A DNA stretch of 22,740 nucleotides from Saccoglossus kowalevskii (lineage: Eukaryota; Hemichordata; Enteropneusta; Harrimaniidae). The position numbers were made by a program, and so were the translations under genes. The stretch spans positions 1 through 22,740 of the forward strand of contig NW_003133901.1 of NCBI RefSeq assembly GCF_000003605.2, read 5' to 3'. How positions within the stretch are numbered: position 1 is the stretch's first letter; the number at the start of each line of letters is the position of its first letter. This document shows, piece by piece, positions 1 through 8,788 of the stretch. The notes beneath the pieces are model-generated. The model ran no database searches. It was not told the origin of the DNA and was given only the letters and a program-made list of their open reading frames with translations.

Positions 1-106
1 AGTTTCATCACGAAACACGTGGAATTTTGAAACATTCGCAAGCATTTAATGGTCTCCAATTCCAAAAATTCAAAATGATTCTCATAGGTGAGTGGTCAGC
101 TGATCA

Positions 107-169
107 ACCGATAATAAAAGTAAAGATCAATCGGTCGTGGTTAATACCTGCATGGGAGACCAACTGAGA
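107..169 (+). pseudogene. 5S rRNA-derived segment in M1
   Basis: Shows ACCGATAAT...GTAAAG, GGTTAATACCTGCATGGGA and GACCAACTGAGA, resembling 5S rRNA from about nt 45 to nt 100. The 5' half of 5S is absent. TTAGTAC is changed to TTAATAC. A T5 run follows at 188-192. Confidence 0.72.
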
Positions 170-356
170 CAACAGTCGGAGAATATGTTTTTGGCTTTGC
201 CTTACACATTGAAATTACACTTACGCAATTTTAGTGCATTATTTCATACTTGAATGTCAAACATTTAATAACAGAATTTGTGGGAATTTTTATAAAAGTT
301 CTAGTTCATAGAGAATTTTAAAAAATGCTTGTATTTTTAATGAAAAAACAGTTTTT

Positions 357-528
357 GCAGTCTGCACCTATTTGTTCTAAAGCTGATAAAACAGCGTGCA
401 ACGTTGTTCAAAGCGATTGCAAAGTTTGTAGATTTGCGTGTTTATTTGACCTAAATTGTTGCTATATCGAACCCTGGCGTTATAAAGTATGAAACACAAA
501 TACAAACCATGTAAAGCCTTCGATGTTA
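357..528 (+). repeat. Sub-unit A of the monomer (example in M1)
   Basis: This is the first of three diverged tandem sub-units inside each monomer. Landmarks are GCAGTCTGCACC at 357, AAGCGATTGCAAAG at 411 and ATATCGAACCCTGGCGTTA near 465. The same landmarks recur in order at +172 to +175 (sub-unit B) and again at about +344 to +349 (sub-unit C). A exists in two main forms across the array: A1 (GCAGTCTGCACCTATTTG) and A2 (GTAGTCTGCCCTATTTG). Confidence 0.85.
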
Positions 529-700
529 GCAACCTGTCATATGAGCCAGCCGTAAAAGGTACAAACAAACAGCTTAAAACATGAAAAGCGATTGAAAAGT
601 TGTTAGATATGCGTGTATATTTCCCCTAAATAATTTCATATAGAACCCCGCAGTAAAATTTTTTAAAATATGTAAAAGTCTAAAAATATAATTTATGTTC
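529..700 (+). repeat. Sub-unit B of the monomer (example in M1)
   Basis: Second sub-unit, starting 172 bp after A. Matching landmarks are GCAACCTGTCAT at 529, AAGCGATTGAAAAGTTGTTAG at 586 (175 bp after its counterpart in A) and ATATAGAACCCCGCAGTAA with GAACCC at 643 (174 bp after A). It is clearly homologous to A by eye, with many substitutions and a few indels. Confidence 0.85.
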
Positions 701-879
701 ACAGATTGTACCACTGACCAAGTGTAAGAGGATAAACAAAGTGCTTACAAAGTTGTGAAAAGCTAGTGCAAAGTTGTCAGATTTACATGGAAATGTTACC
801 TATGATGTTACATTACCGAGACCTGGAGTTTAATGTTCGGAAAGTAAATAAATATTTCGTAAAATGCCGTTTGAATATC
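701..879 (+). repeat. Sub-unit C of the monomer (example in M1)
   Basis: Third sub-unit, starting 172 bp after B. Landmarks are RCAGATTGTACCACTGTCC at 701, AAGCTAGTGCAAAGTTGTCAG at 760 (174 bp after B) and ACCGAGACCTGGAGTT with GAGACC at 818 (175 bp after B). It ends in the AT-rich stretch AGTAAATAAATATTTCG just before the 5S-like half of the next monomer. Confidence 0.83.
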
Positions 880-929
880 GTAGTTGCTCCCGAAACACAT
901 GGAATTTTGAAACGTTGGCAAACATTTAA

Positions 930-1082
930 TGGTCTCCAATTTCAATAAATTTTAAATGATTCTAATAGGTAAGTGGTCAGGTGATTGACCGATAATAAAA
1001 GTAAAGATCAAACGGTCGTGGTTAGTACCTGCATGGGAGACCAACTGAGATAACAGTCGGAGAATATTTTTTTGGCTTTGCC
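930..1082 (+). other. Candidate structured RNA unit around the 5S-like segment (example in M2)
   Basis: Ordered signals occur here. TGGTCTCC (930-937) is perfectly complementary to GGAGACCA (1036-1043) inside box C. A splice-donor-like TAG|GTAAGT has its GT at 969-970. GGTCAGGTGATTGACC forms a 5-bp hairpin. GACCG near 987 can pair with CGGTC near 1013. A seven-T run lies at 1067-1073, followed by GGCTTTGCC, which can form a 3-bp mini-hairpin. ATATTTTTTTGG resembles an Sm-protein site and the T run could equally stop RNA polymerase III. Transcription is not shown; this marks a hypothesis. Confidence 0.35.
988..1050 (+). pseudogene. 5S rRNA-derived segment in M2
   Basis: GGTTAGTAC, then TGCATGGGAGACC and CTGAGA, match animal 5S at about 26 of 31 positions over box C and its flanks (counted by eye). 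This is the 31-nt form found unchanged in 18 of 26 copies. A T7 run follows at 1067-1073. Confidence 0.75.
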
Positions 1083-1762
1083 TTACACATTGAAATTACA
1101 CTTACGCAATTTTAGTGCATTATTTCATACTCTAATGTCAAACATTTAATAACAGAATTTGTGGAAATTATTATAAAATTTCCAGTTCATAGAGAATTTT
1201 AAAAAAATGCTTGTATTTTTAATGAAAAAACAGTTTTTGCCGTCTGCACCTATTTGATCTAAAGCTGATAAAACAGCGTGCAAAGTTGTTCAAAGCGATT
1301 GCAAAGTTTGTAGATTTGCGTGTTTATTTTACCTAAATTGTTGCTATATCGAACCATGGCGTTATAAAGTATGAAACACAAATAAAAACCATGTAAAGCC
1401 TTCGATGTTAGCAACCTGTCATATGAGCCAGCCGTAAAAGGTACAAACAAACAGCTTAAAACTTGAAAAGCGATTGAAAAGTTGTTAGATATGCGTGTAT
1501 ATTTCCCCTAAGTAATTTCATATAGAACCCCGCAGTAAATTTTTTTAAAATATGTAAACGTCTAAAAATATCATTTATGTTCGCAGATTGTACCACTGTC
1601 CAAGTGTAAGAGGATAAACAAAGTGCTTACAAAGTTGTGAAAAGCTAGTGCAAAGTTGTCAGATTTACATGGAAATGTTACTTATGGTGTTAAATTACCG
1701 AAACCTGGAGTTAAATGTTCGGAAAAGTAAATAAATATTTCGTAAAATGCCGTTTGAATATC

Positions 1763-2635
1763 GTAGTTGCTCCCGAAGCAAGTGGAATTTTGAAACATTC
1801 GCAAACATTTAATGGTCTCCAATTTCAAAAAAATTCAAATGATTCTCATAGTCAGGTGATCAACCGATAATAAAAGTAAAGATCAATCAGTCGCGGTTAG
1901 TACCTGCATGGGAGACCAACTGAGACAACAGTCGGATAATATGTTTTGGCTTTGCCTTACACATTGAAATTACACTTACGCAATTTTAGTGCATTATTTC
2001 ATACTCTAATGTCAATCATTTAATAACAGAATTTGTGGAATTTTTTTTAAAAGTTCCAGTTCACGGAGAATTTTAAAAAATGCTTGTATTTTTAATGGAA
2101 AAACAGTTTTTGTAGTCTGCTCTGTTTGATCTAAAGCTGAAAAAAACAGCGTGCAAAGTTGTTCAAAGAGATTGCATAGTTTTTAGATTTGCGTGTTTAT
2201 TTGACCTAAATTGTTGCTATATCGAACCCTGCCGTTATAAAGTATGAAAAACGTATAAAAACAATGTAAAGCCTTCGATGTTAGCAATCTGTCATATGAG
2301 CCAGCCGTAAAAGGTACAAACAAACAGCTTAAAACTTGAAAAGCGATTGAAAAGTTGTTAGATATGCGTGTATATTTCCCCTAAGTAATTTCATATAGAA
2401 CCCCGCAGTAAATTTTTTTAAAATATGTAAACGTCTAAAAATATCATTTATGTTCGCAGATTGTACCACTGTCCAAGTGTAAGAGGATAAACAAAGTGCT
2501 TACAAAGTTGTGAAAAGCTAGTGCAAAGTTGTCAGATTTACATGGAAATGTTACTTATGGTGTTAAATTACCGAAACCTGGAGTTAAATGTTCGGAAAAG
2601 TAAATAAATATTTCGTAAAATGCCGTTTGAATATC
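1763..2635 (+). repeat. Monomer M3 (alpha, donor deleted)
   Basis: This 873-bp copy has an 8-bp deletion that removes GTGAGTGG, leaving CATAGTCAGGTG, and a shortened T4 run. Both are shared with M4. Sub-unit A has the rare form GTCTGCTCTGTTTG with AAAGAGATTGCATAG, shared with M26. Confidence 0.95.
1863..1925 (+). pseudogene. 5S rRNA-derived segment in M3
   Basis: Common box C form. GATCAACCGATAAT upstream resembles the 5S GATCACCGAA region. ATCAGTCGCGG carries one mismatch in the internal stem. Only a T4 run follows. Confidence 0.75.
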
Positions 2636-3510
2636 GTAGTTGCTCCCGAAGCAAGTGGAATTTTGAAACATTCGCAAAGATTTAATGGTCTCCAATTTCA
2701 AAAAAATTCAAATGATTCTCATAGTCAGGTGATCAACCGATAATAAAAGTAAAGATCAATCAGTCGCGGTTAGTACCTGCATGGGAGACCAACTGAGACA
2801 ACAGTCGGATAATATGTTTTGGCTTTGCCTTACACATTGAAATTACACTTACGCAATTTTAGTGCATTATTTCATACTCTAATGTCAATCATTTAATAAC
2901 AGAATTTGTGGAATTTTTTTTTAAAAGTTCCAGTTCACGGAGAATTTTAAAAAATGCTTGTATTTTTAATGGAAAAACAGTTTTTGTAGTCTGCACCTAT
3001 TTGTTCTAAAGCTGATAAAAACAGCGTGCAAAGTTGTACAAAGCGATTGCAAAGTTTGTAGATTTGCGTGTTTATTTTACCTAAATTGTTGCTATATCGA
3101 ACCCTGGCGTTATAAAGTATGAAACACAAATAAAAACCATGTAAAGCCTTCGATGTTAGCAACCTGTCATATGAGCCAGCCGTAAAAGGTACAAACAAAC
3201 AACTTAAAACTTGAAAAGCGATTGAAAAGTTGTTAGATATGCGTGTAAATTTCCACTAAGTAATTTCATATAGAACCCCGCAGTAACATTTTTTAAAATA
3301 TGTAAAAGTCTAAAAATATAATTTATGTTCACAGATTGTACCACTGTCCAAGTGTAAGAGGATAAACAAAGTGCTTACAAAGTTGTGAAAAGCTAGTGCA
3401 AAGTTGTCAGATTTACATGGAAATGTTACTTATGGTGTTAAATTACCGAGACCTGGAGTTAAATGTTCGGAAAAGTAAATAAATATTTCGTAAAATGCCG
3501 TTTGAATATC
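2636..3510 (+). repeat. Monomer M4 (alpha, donor deleted)
   Basis: This 875-bp copy is nearly identical to M3 up to sub-unit A (same 8-bp deletion, CGAAGCAAGTGG, TTCACGGAG). It then switches to GTAGTCTGCACCTATTTG, so similarity to M3 breaks inside sub-unit A. Confidence 0.95.
2736..2798 (+). pseudogene. 5S rRNA-derived segment in M4
   Basis: Same sequence as in M3, including the ATCAGTCGCGG stem variant and the T4 run, in line with a recent duplication. Confidence 0.75.
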
Positions 3511-4388
3511 GTAGTTGCTCCCGAAGCACGTGGAATTTTGAAACATTCGCAAACATTTAATGGTCTCCAATTTCAAAAAATTTCAAATGATTCTCATAGG
3601 TGAGTGGTCAGGTGATCAACCGATAATAAAAGTAAAGATCAATCAGTCGCGGTTAGTACCTGCATGGGAGACCAACTGAGACAACAGTCGGAGAATATGT
3701 TTTTGGCTTTGCCTTACACATTGAAATTACACTTACGCAATTTTAGTGCATTATTTCATACTCTAATGTCAAACATTTAATAACAGAATTTGTGGAAATT
3801 ATTATAAAATTTCCAGTTCATAGAGAATTTTAAAAAATGCTTGTATTTTTAATGAAAAAACAGTTTTTGTAGTCTGCCCTATTTGATCTAAAGCTGAAAA
3901 AATCAGCGTGCAAAGTTGTTCAAAGCAATTGCAAAATTTGCAGATTTGCGTGTTTATTTGACCTAAATTGTTGCTATATCGAACCCTGCCGTTATAAAGT
4001 ATGAAAAACGTATAAAAACCATGTAAAGCCTTCGATGTTAGCAACTTGTCATATGAGCCAGCCGTAAAAGGTACAAACAACTTAAAACTTGAAAAGCGAT
4101 TGAAAAGTTGTTAGATATGCGTGTATATTTCCCCTAAGTAATTTCATATAGAACCCCGCAGTAAAATTTTTTAAAATAAGTAAAAGTCTAAAAATATCAT
4201 TTATGTTCGCAGATTGTACCACTGTCCAAGTGTAAGAGGATAAACAAAGTGCTTACAAAGTTGTGAAAAGCTAGTGCAAAGTTGTCAGATTTACATGGAA
4301 ATGTTACTTATGGTGTTAAATTACCGAGACCTGGAGTTAAATGTTCGGAAAAGTAAATAAATATTTCGTAAAATGCCGTTTGAATATT
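3511..4388 (+). repeat. Monomer M5 (alpha)
   Basis: 878-bp alpha copy with an intact donor and T5 run. Sub-unit A is form A2. A 4-bp deletion turns ACAAACAAACAAC into ACAAACAAC near 4077, as also in M9. Confidence 0.95.
3619..3681 (+). pseudogene. 5S rRNA-derived segment in M5
   Basis: Common box C form with alpha GATCAACCGAT and ATCAGTCGCGG. The splice-donor-like CATAGGTGAGT is intact upstream and a T5 run follows. Confidence 0.75.
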
Positions 4389-5267
4389 GTAGTTGCTCCC
4401 GAAGCACGTGGAATTTTGAAACATTGGCAAACATTTAATGGTCTCCAATTTCAGTAAATTTCAAATGATTCTAATAGGTAAGTGGTCAGGTGATTGACCA
4501 ATAATAAAAGTACAGATCAATCGGACGCGGTTAGTACCTGCATGGGAGACCAACTGAGACAAAAGTCGGAGAATATTTTTTTGGTTTTGCCTTACACATT
4601 AAAATTACACTTACGCAATTTTAGTGCATATTTCATACTCTAATGTCAAACATTTAATAACAGAATTTGTGGAAATTTTTATACAAGTTCCAGTTCATGG
4701 AGAATTTTAAAAAATGCTTGTATTTTTAATGGAAAAACAGTTTTTGTAGTCTGCCCTATTTGATCTAAAGCTGAAAAAACAGCGTGCAAATTTGTTCAAA
4801 GCGATTGCAAAGTTTGTAGATTTGCGTGTTTATTTGACCTAAATTGTTGCTATATCGAACCCTGCCGTTATAAAGTATGAAAAACGTATAAAAACCATGT
4901 AAAGCCTTCGATGTTAGCAACTTGTTATATGAGCCAGCCGTAAAAGGTACAAACAAACAACTTAAAACTTGAAAAGCGATTGAAAAGTTGTTAGATATGC
5001 GTGTAAATTTCCCCTAAGTAATTTCATATAGAACCCCGCAGTAAAATTTTTTAAAATATGTAAAAGTCTAAAAATATAATTTATGTTCACAGATTGTACC
5101 ACTGTCCAAGTGTAAGAGGATAAACAAAGTGCTTACAAAGTTGTGAAAAGCTAGTGCAAAGTTGTCAGATTTACATGGAAATGTTACCTATGGTGTTACA
5201 TTACCGAGACCTGAGTTAAATGTTCGGAAATGTAAATAAATATTTCGTAAAACGCCGTTTGAATATC
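4389..5267 (+). repeat. Monomer M6 (beta)
   Basis: 879-bp beta copy with GATTGACCAAT, GTACAGATC, ACAAAAGTCGG and ATTTTTTTGGTTTTGCC, a set largely shared with M13. Sub-unit A is form A2. Confidence 0.95.
4497..4559 (+). pseudogene. 5S rRNA-derived segment in M6
   Basis: Common box C form. ACCAAT replaces ACCGAT and GGACGCGG is private. A T7 run follows. Confidence 0.75.
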
Positions 5268-6156
5268 GTAGTTGCTCCCGAAACACATGGAATTTTGAAA
5301 CGTTGGCAAACATTTAATGGTCTCCAATTTCAATAAATTTCAAATGATTTAGGCTAATAGGTAAGTGGTCAGATGATTGACCGATAATAAAAGTAAAGAT
5401 CAAACGGTCGTGGTTAGTACCTGCATGGGAGACCAACTGAGACAACAGTCGGAGAATATGTTTTTGGCTTTGCCTTACACATTGAAATTACACTTACGCA
5501 ATTTTAGTGCATTATTTCATACTCTAATGTCAAACATTTAATAACAGAATTTGTGGAAATTTTTATACAAGTTCCAGTTCATGGAGAATTTTAAAAAATG
5601 CTTGTATTTTTAATGGAAAAACAGTTTTTGTAGTCTGCCCTATTTGATCTAAAGCTGAAAAAAACAGCGTGCAAATTTGTTCAAAGCGATTGCAAAGTTT
5701 GTAGATTTGCGTGTTTATTTGACCTAAATTGTTGCTATATCGACGAACCCTGCCGTTATAAAGTATGAAAAACGTATAAAAACCATGTAAAGCCTTCGAT
5801 GTTAGCAACTTGTCATATGAGCCAGCCGTAAAAGGTACAAACAAACAACTTAAAACTTGAAAAGCGATTGAAAAGTTGTTAGATATGCGTGTAAATTTCC
5901 CCTAAGTAATTTCATATAGAACCCCGTAGTAAAATTTTTTAAAATATGTAAAAGTCTAAAAATATAATTTATGTTCACAGATTGTACCACTGTCCAAGTG
6001 TAAGATGATAAACAAAGTGCTTACAAAGTTGTGAAAAGCTAGTGCAAAGTTGTCAGATTTACATGGAAATGTTACCTATGGTGTTACCTTACCGAGACCT
6101 GGAGTTAAATGTTCGGAAAAGTAAATAAATATTTCGTAAAATGCCGTTTGAATATC
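5268..6156 (+). repeat. Monomer M7 (beta, longest copy)
   Basis: 889 bp, lengthened by an insertion in GATTTAGGCTAATAGG upstream of the donor (shared with M15) and by a 3-bp duplication CGACGAACCC near 5742. Sub-unit A is form A2. Confidence 0.95.
5380..5442 (+). pseudogene. 5S rRNA-derived segment in M7
   Basis: Common box C form on a beta background (TTGACCGAT, AAACGGTCGTGG). A T5 run follows. Confidence 0.75.
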
Positions 6157-7036
6157 GTAGTTGCTCCCGAAACACATGGAATTTTGAAACGTTGGCAAAC
6201 ATTTAATGGTCTCCAATTTCAATAAATTTCAAATGATTCTAATAGGTAAGTGGTCAGGTGATTGACCGATAATAAAAGTAAAGATTAAACGGTCGTGGTT
6301 AGTACCTGCATGGGAGACAACTGAGATAGCAGTCGGAGAATATTTTTTTGGCTTTGCCTTACACATTGAAATGACACTTACGCAATTTTAGTGCATTATT
6401 TCATACTCTAATGTTAAACATTTAATAACAGAATTTGTGGAAATTATTATAAAATTTCCAGTACATAGAGAATTTTAAAAAATGCTTGTATTTTTAATAA
6501 AAAAACAGTGTTTGCAGTCTGCACCTATTTGTTCTAAAGCTGATAAAACAGCGTGCAAAGTTGTACAAAGCGATTGCAAAGTTTGTAGATTTGCGTGTTT
6601 ATTTGACCTAAATTGTTGCTATATCGAACCCTGCTGTTATAAAGTATGAAAAACGTATAAAAACCATGTAAAGCCTTCGATGTTAGCAACTTGTCATATG
6701 AGCCAGCCGTAAAAGGTACAAACAAACAACTTAAAACTTGAAAAGCGATTGAAAAGTTGTTAGATATGCGTGTAAATTTCCCCTAAGTAATTTCATATAA
6801 AACCCCGCAGTAAAATTTTTTAAAATATGTAAAAGTCTAAAAATATAATTTATGTTCACAGATTGCACCACTGTCCAAGTGTAAGAGGATAAACAAAGTG
6901 CTTACAAAGTTGTGAAAAGCTAGTGCAAAGTTGTCAGATTTACATGGAAATGTTACCTATGATGTTACATTACCGAGACCTGGAGTTAAATGTTCGGAAA
7001 GTAAATAAATATTTCGTAAAATGCCGTTTGAATAAC
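6157..7036 (+). repeat. Monomer M8 (beta)
   Basis: 880-bp beta copy with a T7 run. Sub-unit A is form A1 with TTTTTAATAAAAAAACAGTG and GTTGTACAAAGCG, a combination also found in M20 and M23, 12 and 15 monomers away. Confidence 0.95.
6265..6326 (+). pseudogene. 5S rRNA-derived segment in M8
   Basis: Beta form with one C lost at the end of box C (GGGAGACAACTGAGA). A T7 run follows. Confidence 0.72.
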
Positions 7037-7911
7037 GTAGTTGCTCCCGAAGCACGTGGAATTTTGAAACATTCGCAAACATTTAATGGTCTCCAATTTC
7101 AAAAAATTTCAAATGATTCTCATAGTGAGTGGTCAGTGATTAACCGATAATAAAAGTAAAGATCAATCAGTCGCGGTTAGTACCTGCATGGTAGACCAAC
7201 TGAGACACAGTCGGAGAATATGTTTTTGGCTTTGCCTTTACACATGAAATTACACTTACGCAATGTTAGTGCATTATTTCATACTCTAATGTCAAACATT
7301 TAATAACAGAATTTGTGGAAATTTTTATAAAAGTTCCAGTACATGGAGAATTTTAAAAAATGCTTGTATTTTTAATGGAAAAGCAGTTTTTGTAGTCTGC
7401 CCTATTTTATCTAAAGCTGAAAAAAACAGCGTGCAAAGTTGTTCAAAGCGATTGCAAAGTTTGTAGATTTGCGTGTTTATTTGACCTAAATTGTTGCTAT
7501 ATCGAACCCTGCCGTTATAAAGTATGAAAAACGTATAAAAACCATGTAAAGCCTTCGATGTTAGCAACTTGTCATATGAGCCAGCCGTAAAAGGTACAAA
7601 CAACTTAAAACTTGAAAAGCGATTGAAAAGTTGTTAGATATGCGTGTATATTTCCCCTAAGTAATTTCATATAGAACCCCGCAGTAAAATTTTTTAAAAT
7701 AAGTAAAAGTCTAAAAATATCATTTATGTTCGCAGATTGTACCACTGTCCAAGTGTAAGAGGATAAACAAAGTGCTTACAAAGTTGTGAAAAGGTAGTGC
7801 AAAGTTGTCAGATTTACATGGAAATGTTACTTATGGTGTTAAATTACCGAGACCTGGAGTTAAATGTTCGGAAAAGTAAATAAATATTTCGTAAAATGCC
7901 GTTTGAATATT
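7037..7911 (+). repeat. Monomer M9 (alpha, with scattered 1-bp indels)
   Basis: 875-bp copy with several single-base gaps between 7124 and 7250 (CATAGTGAGT, GTCAGTGATT, GAGACACAG, ACACATGAAA). Sub-unit A (GGAAAAGCAG, CTATTTTATC) and GCAATGTTAGTGC match M24 about 13.2 kb away. Confidence 0.95.
7143..7205 (+). pseudogene. 5S rRNA-derived segment in M9
   Basis: Box C is altered to TGCATGGTAGACC, which also breaks pairing with the upstream TGGTCTCC. A T5 run follows. Confidence 0.72.
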
Positions 7912-8788
7912 GTAGTTGCTCCCGAAGCACGTGGAATTTTGAAACATTCGCAAACATTTAATGGTCTCCAATTTCAAAAAATTCAAAATTATTCTCATAC
8001 GTGAGTGGTCAGCTGATCAACCGATAATAAAAGTAAAGATCAATCGGTCGCGGTTAGTACCTTCATGGGAGACCAACTGAGACAACAGTCGGAGAATATG
8101 TTTTGGCTTGCTTACACATGAAATTACACTTACGCAATTTAGTGCATTATTTCATACTCGAATGTCAAACATTTAATAACAGAATTTGTGGGAATTTTTA
8201 TAAAAGTTTTAGTTCATGGAGAATTTTAAAAAAATGCTTGTATTTTTAATGAAAAAACAGTTTTTGCAGTCTGCACCTATTTGTTCTAAAGCTGATAAAA
8301 CAGCGTGCAACGTTGTTCAAAGCGATTGCAAAGTTTGTAGATTTGCGTGTTTATTTTACCTAAATTGTTGCTATATCGAACCCTGGTGTTATAAAGTATG
8401 AAACACAAATAAAAACCATGTAAATCTTTCGATGTTAGCAACCTGTCATATGAGCCAGCCGTAAAAGGTACAAACAAACAGCTTAAAACTTGAAAAGCGA
8501 TTGAAAAGTTGTTAGATATGCGTGTATATTTCCCCTAAGTAATTTCAAATAGAACCCCGCAGTAAATTTTTTTAAAATATGTAAAAGTCTAAAAATATCA
8601 TTTATGTTCGCAGATTGTACCACTGTCCAAGTGTAAGAGGATAAACAAAGTGCTTACAAAGTTGTGAAAAGCTAGTGCAAAGTTGTCAATTTACATGGAA
8701 ATGTTACCTATGGTGTTACATTACCGAGACCTGGAGTTAAATGTTCGGAAAAGTAAATAAATATTTCGTAAAATGCCGTTTGAATATC
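7912..8788 (+). repeat. Monomer M10 (alpha variant)
   Basis: 877-bp copy and first half of the M10-M11 dimer that recurs as M12-M13. Shared marks with M12 include GCAACGTTG, TAAATCTTTCG and GTTGTCAATTTAC. The donor context is mutated to CATACGTGAGT. Homopolymers are compressed at 8101-8144. Confidence 0.95.
8020..8082 (+). pseudogene. 5S rRNA-derived segment in M10
   Basis: Box C is altered to ACCTTCATGGGAGACC. ACCGAT and ATCGGT are fully complementary. The T run is shortened by apparent homopolymer compression. Confidence 0.72.

Larger units (their letters stand above)
1..879 (+). repeat. Monomer M1 (alpha variant)
   Basis: Its first ten bases depart from the expected GTAGTTGCTCCC. It shares GCAAGCATTT, CAGCTGATCAACCG, GGTTAATACC and GCGTGCAACGTTG with M12, and most of these with M10, so these three are sister copies. 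Sub-unit A is form A1. Confidence 0.95.
880..1762 (+). repeat. Monomer M2 (beta)
   Basis: Full 883-bp copy with the beta donor (AATAGGTAAGT), AAACGGTCGTGG and a T7 run. Sub-unit A has the private form GCCGTCTGCACC and GAACCATGGCG. Its B and C sub-units match those of M3 very closely (for example TGTAAACGTCTAAA). Confidence 0.95.

Noticed and set aside
377-568. Recurrent 63-92 codon minus-strand open frame in nearly every monomer (FVPFTAGSYD...)
   Set aside because: It starts at TTG (reverse complement of CAA at 566-568), contains no ATG, and is preceded by an in-frame TAG in typical copies. Only M18 gains an upstream ATG by a local TTTCATC change. Persistence is explained by high similarity between copies; I recognise no protein family.
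856-870. CENP-B box-like motif TTCGTAAAATGCCGT
   Set aside because: It matches TTCG and the central A but has CCGT instead of CGGG, so two core bases are wrong. Such a partial match is expected by chance in a sequence this long.
766-948. Plus-strand frame across sub-unit C into the next monomer (also at 6923-7150)
   Set aside because: It begins with GTG and is open only in copies that have GGAAAGTAAA instead of GGAAAAGTAAA; most copies are frameshifted.
988-1050. A complete functional 5S rRNA gene
   Set aside because: Only the region from about nt 40 to nt 100 is recognisable. The first ~40 nt and the closing 3' strand of helix I are not found, and a divergent insertion lies between the box A-like and box C-like parts.
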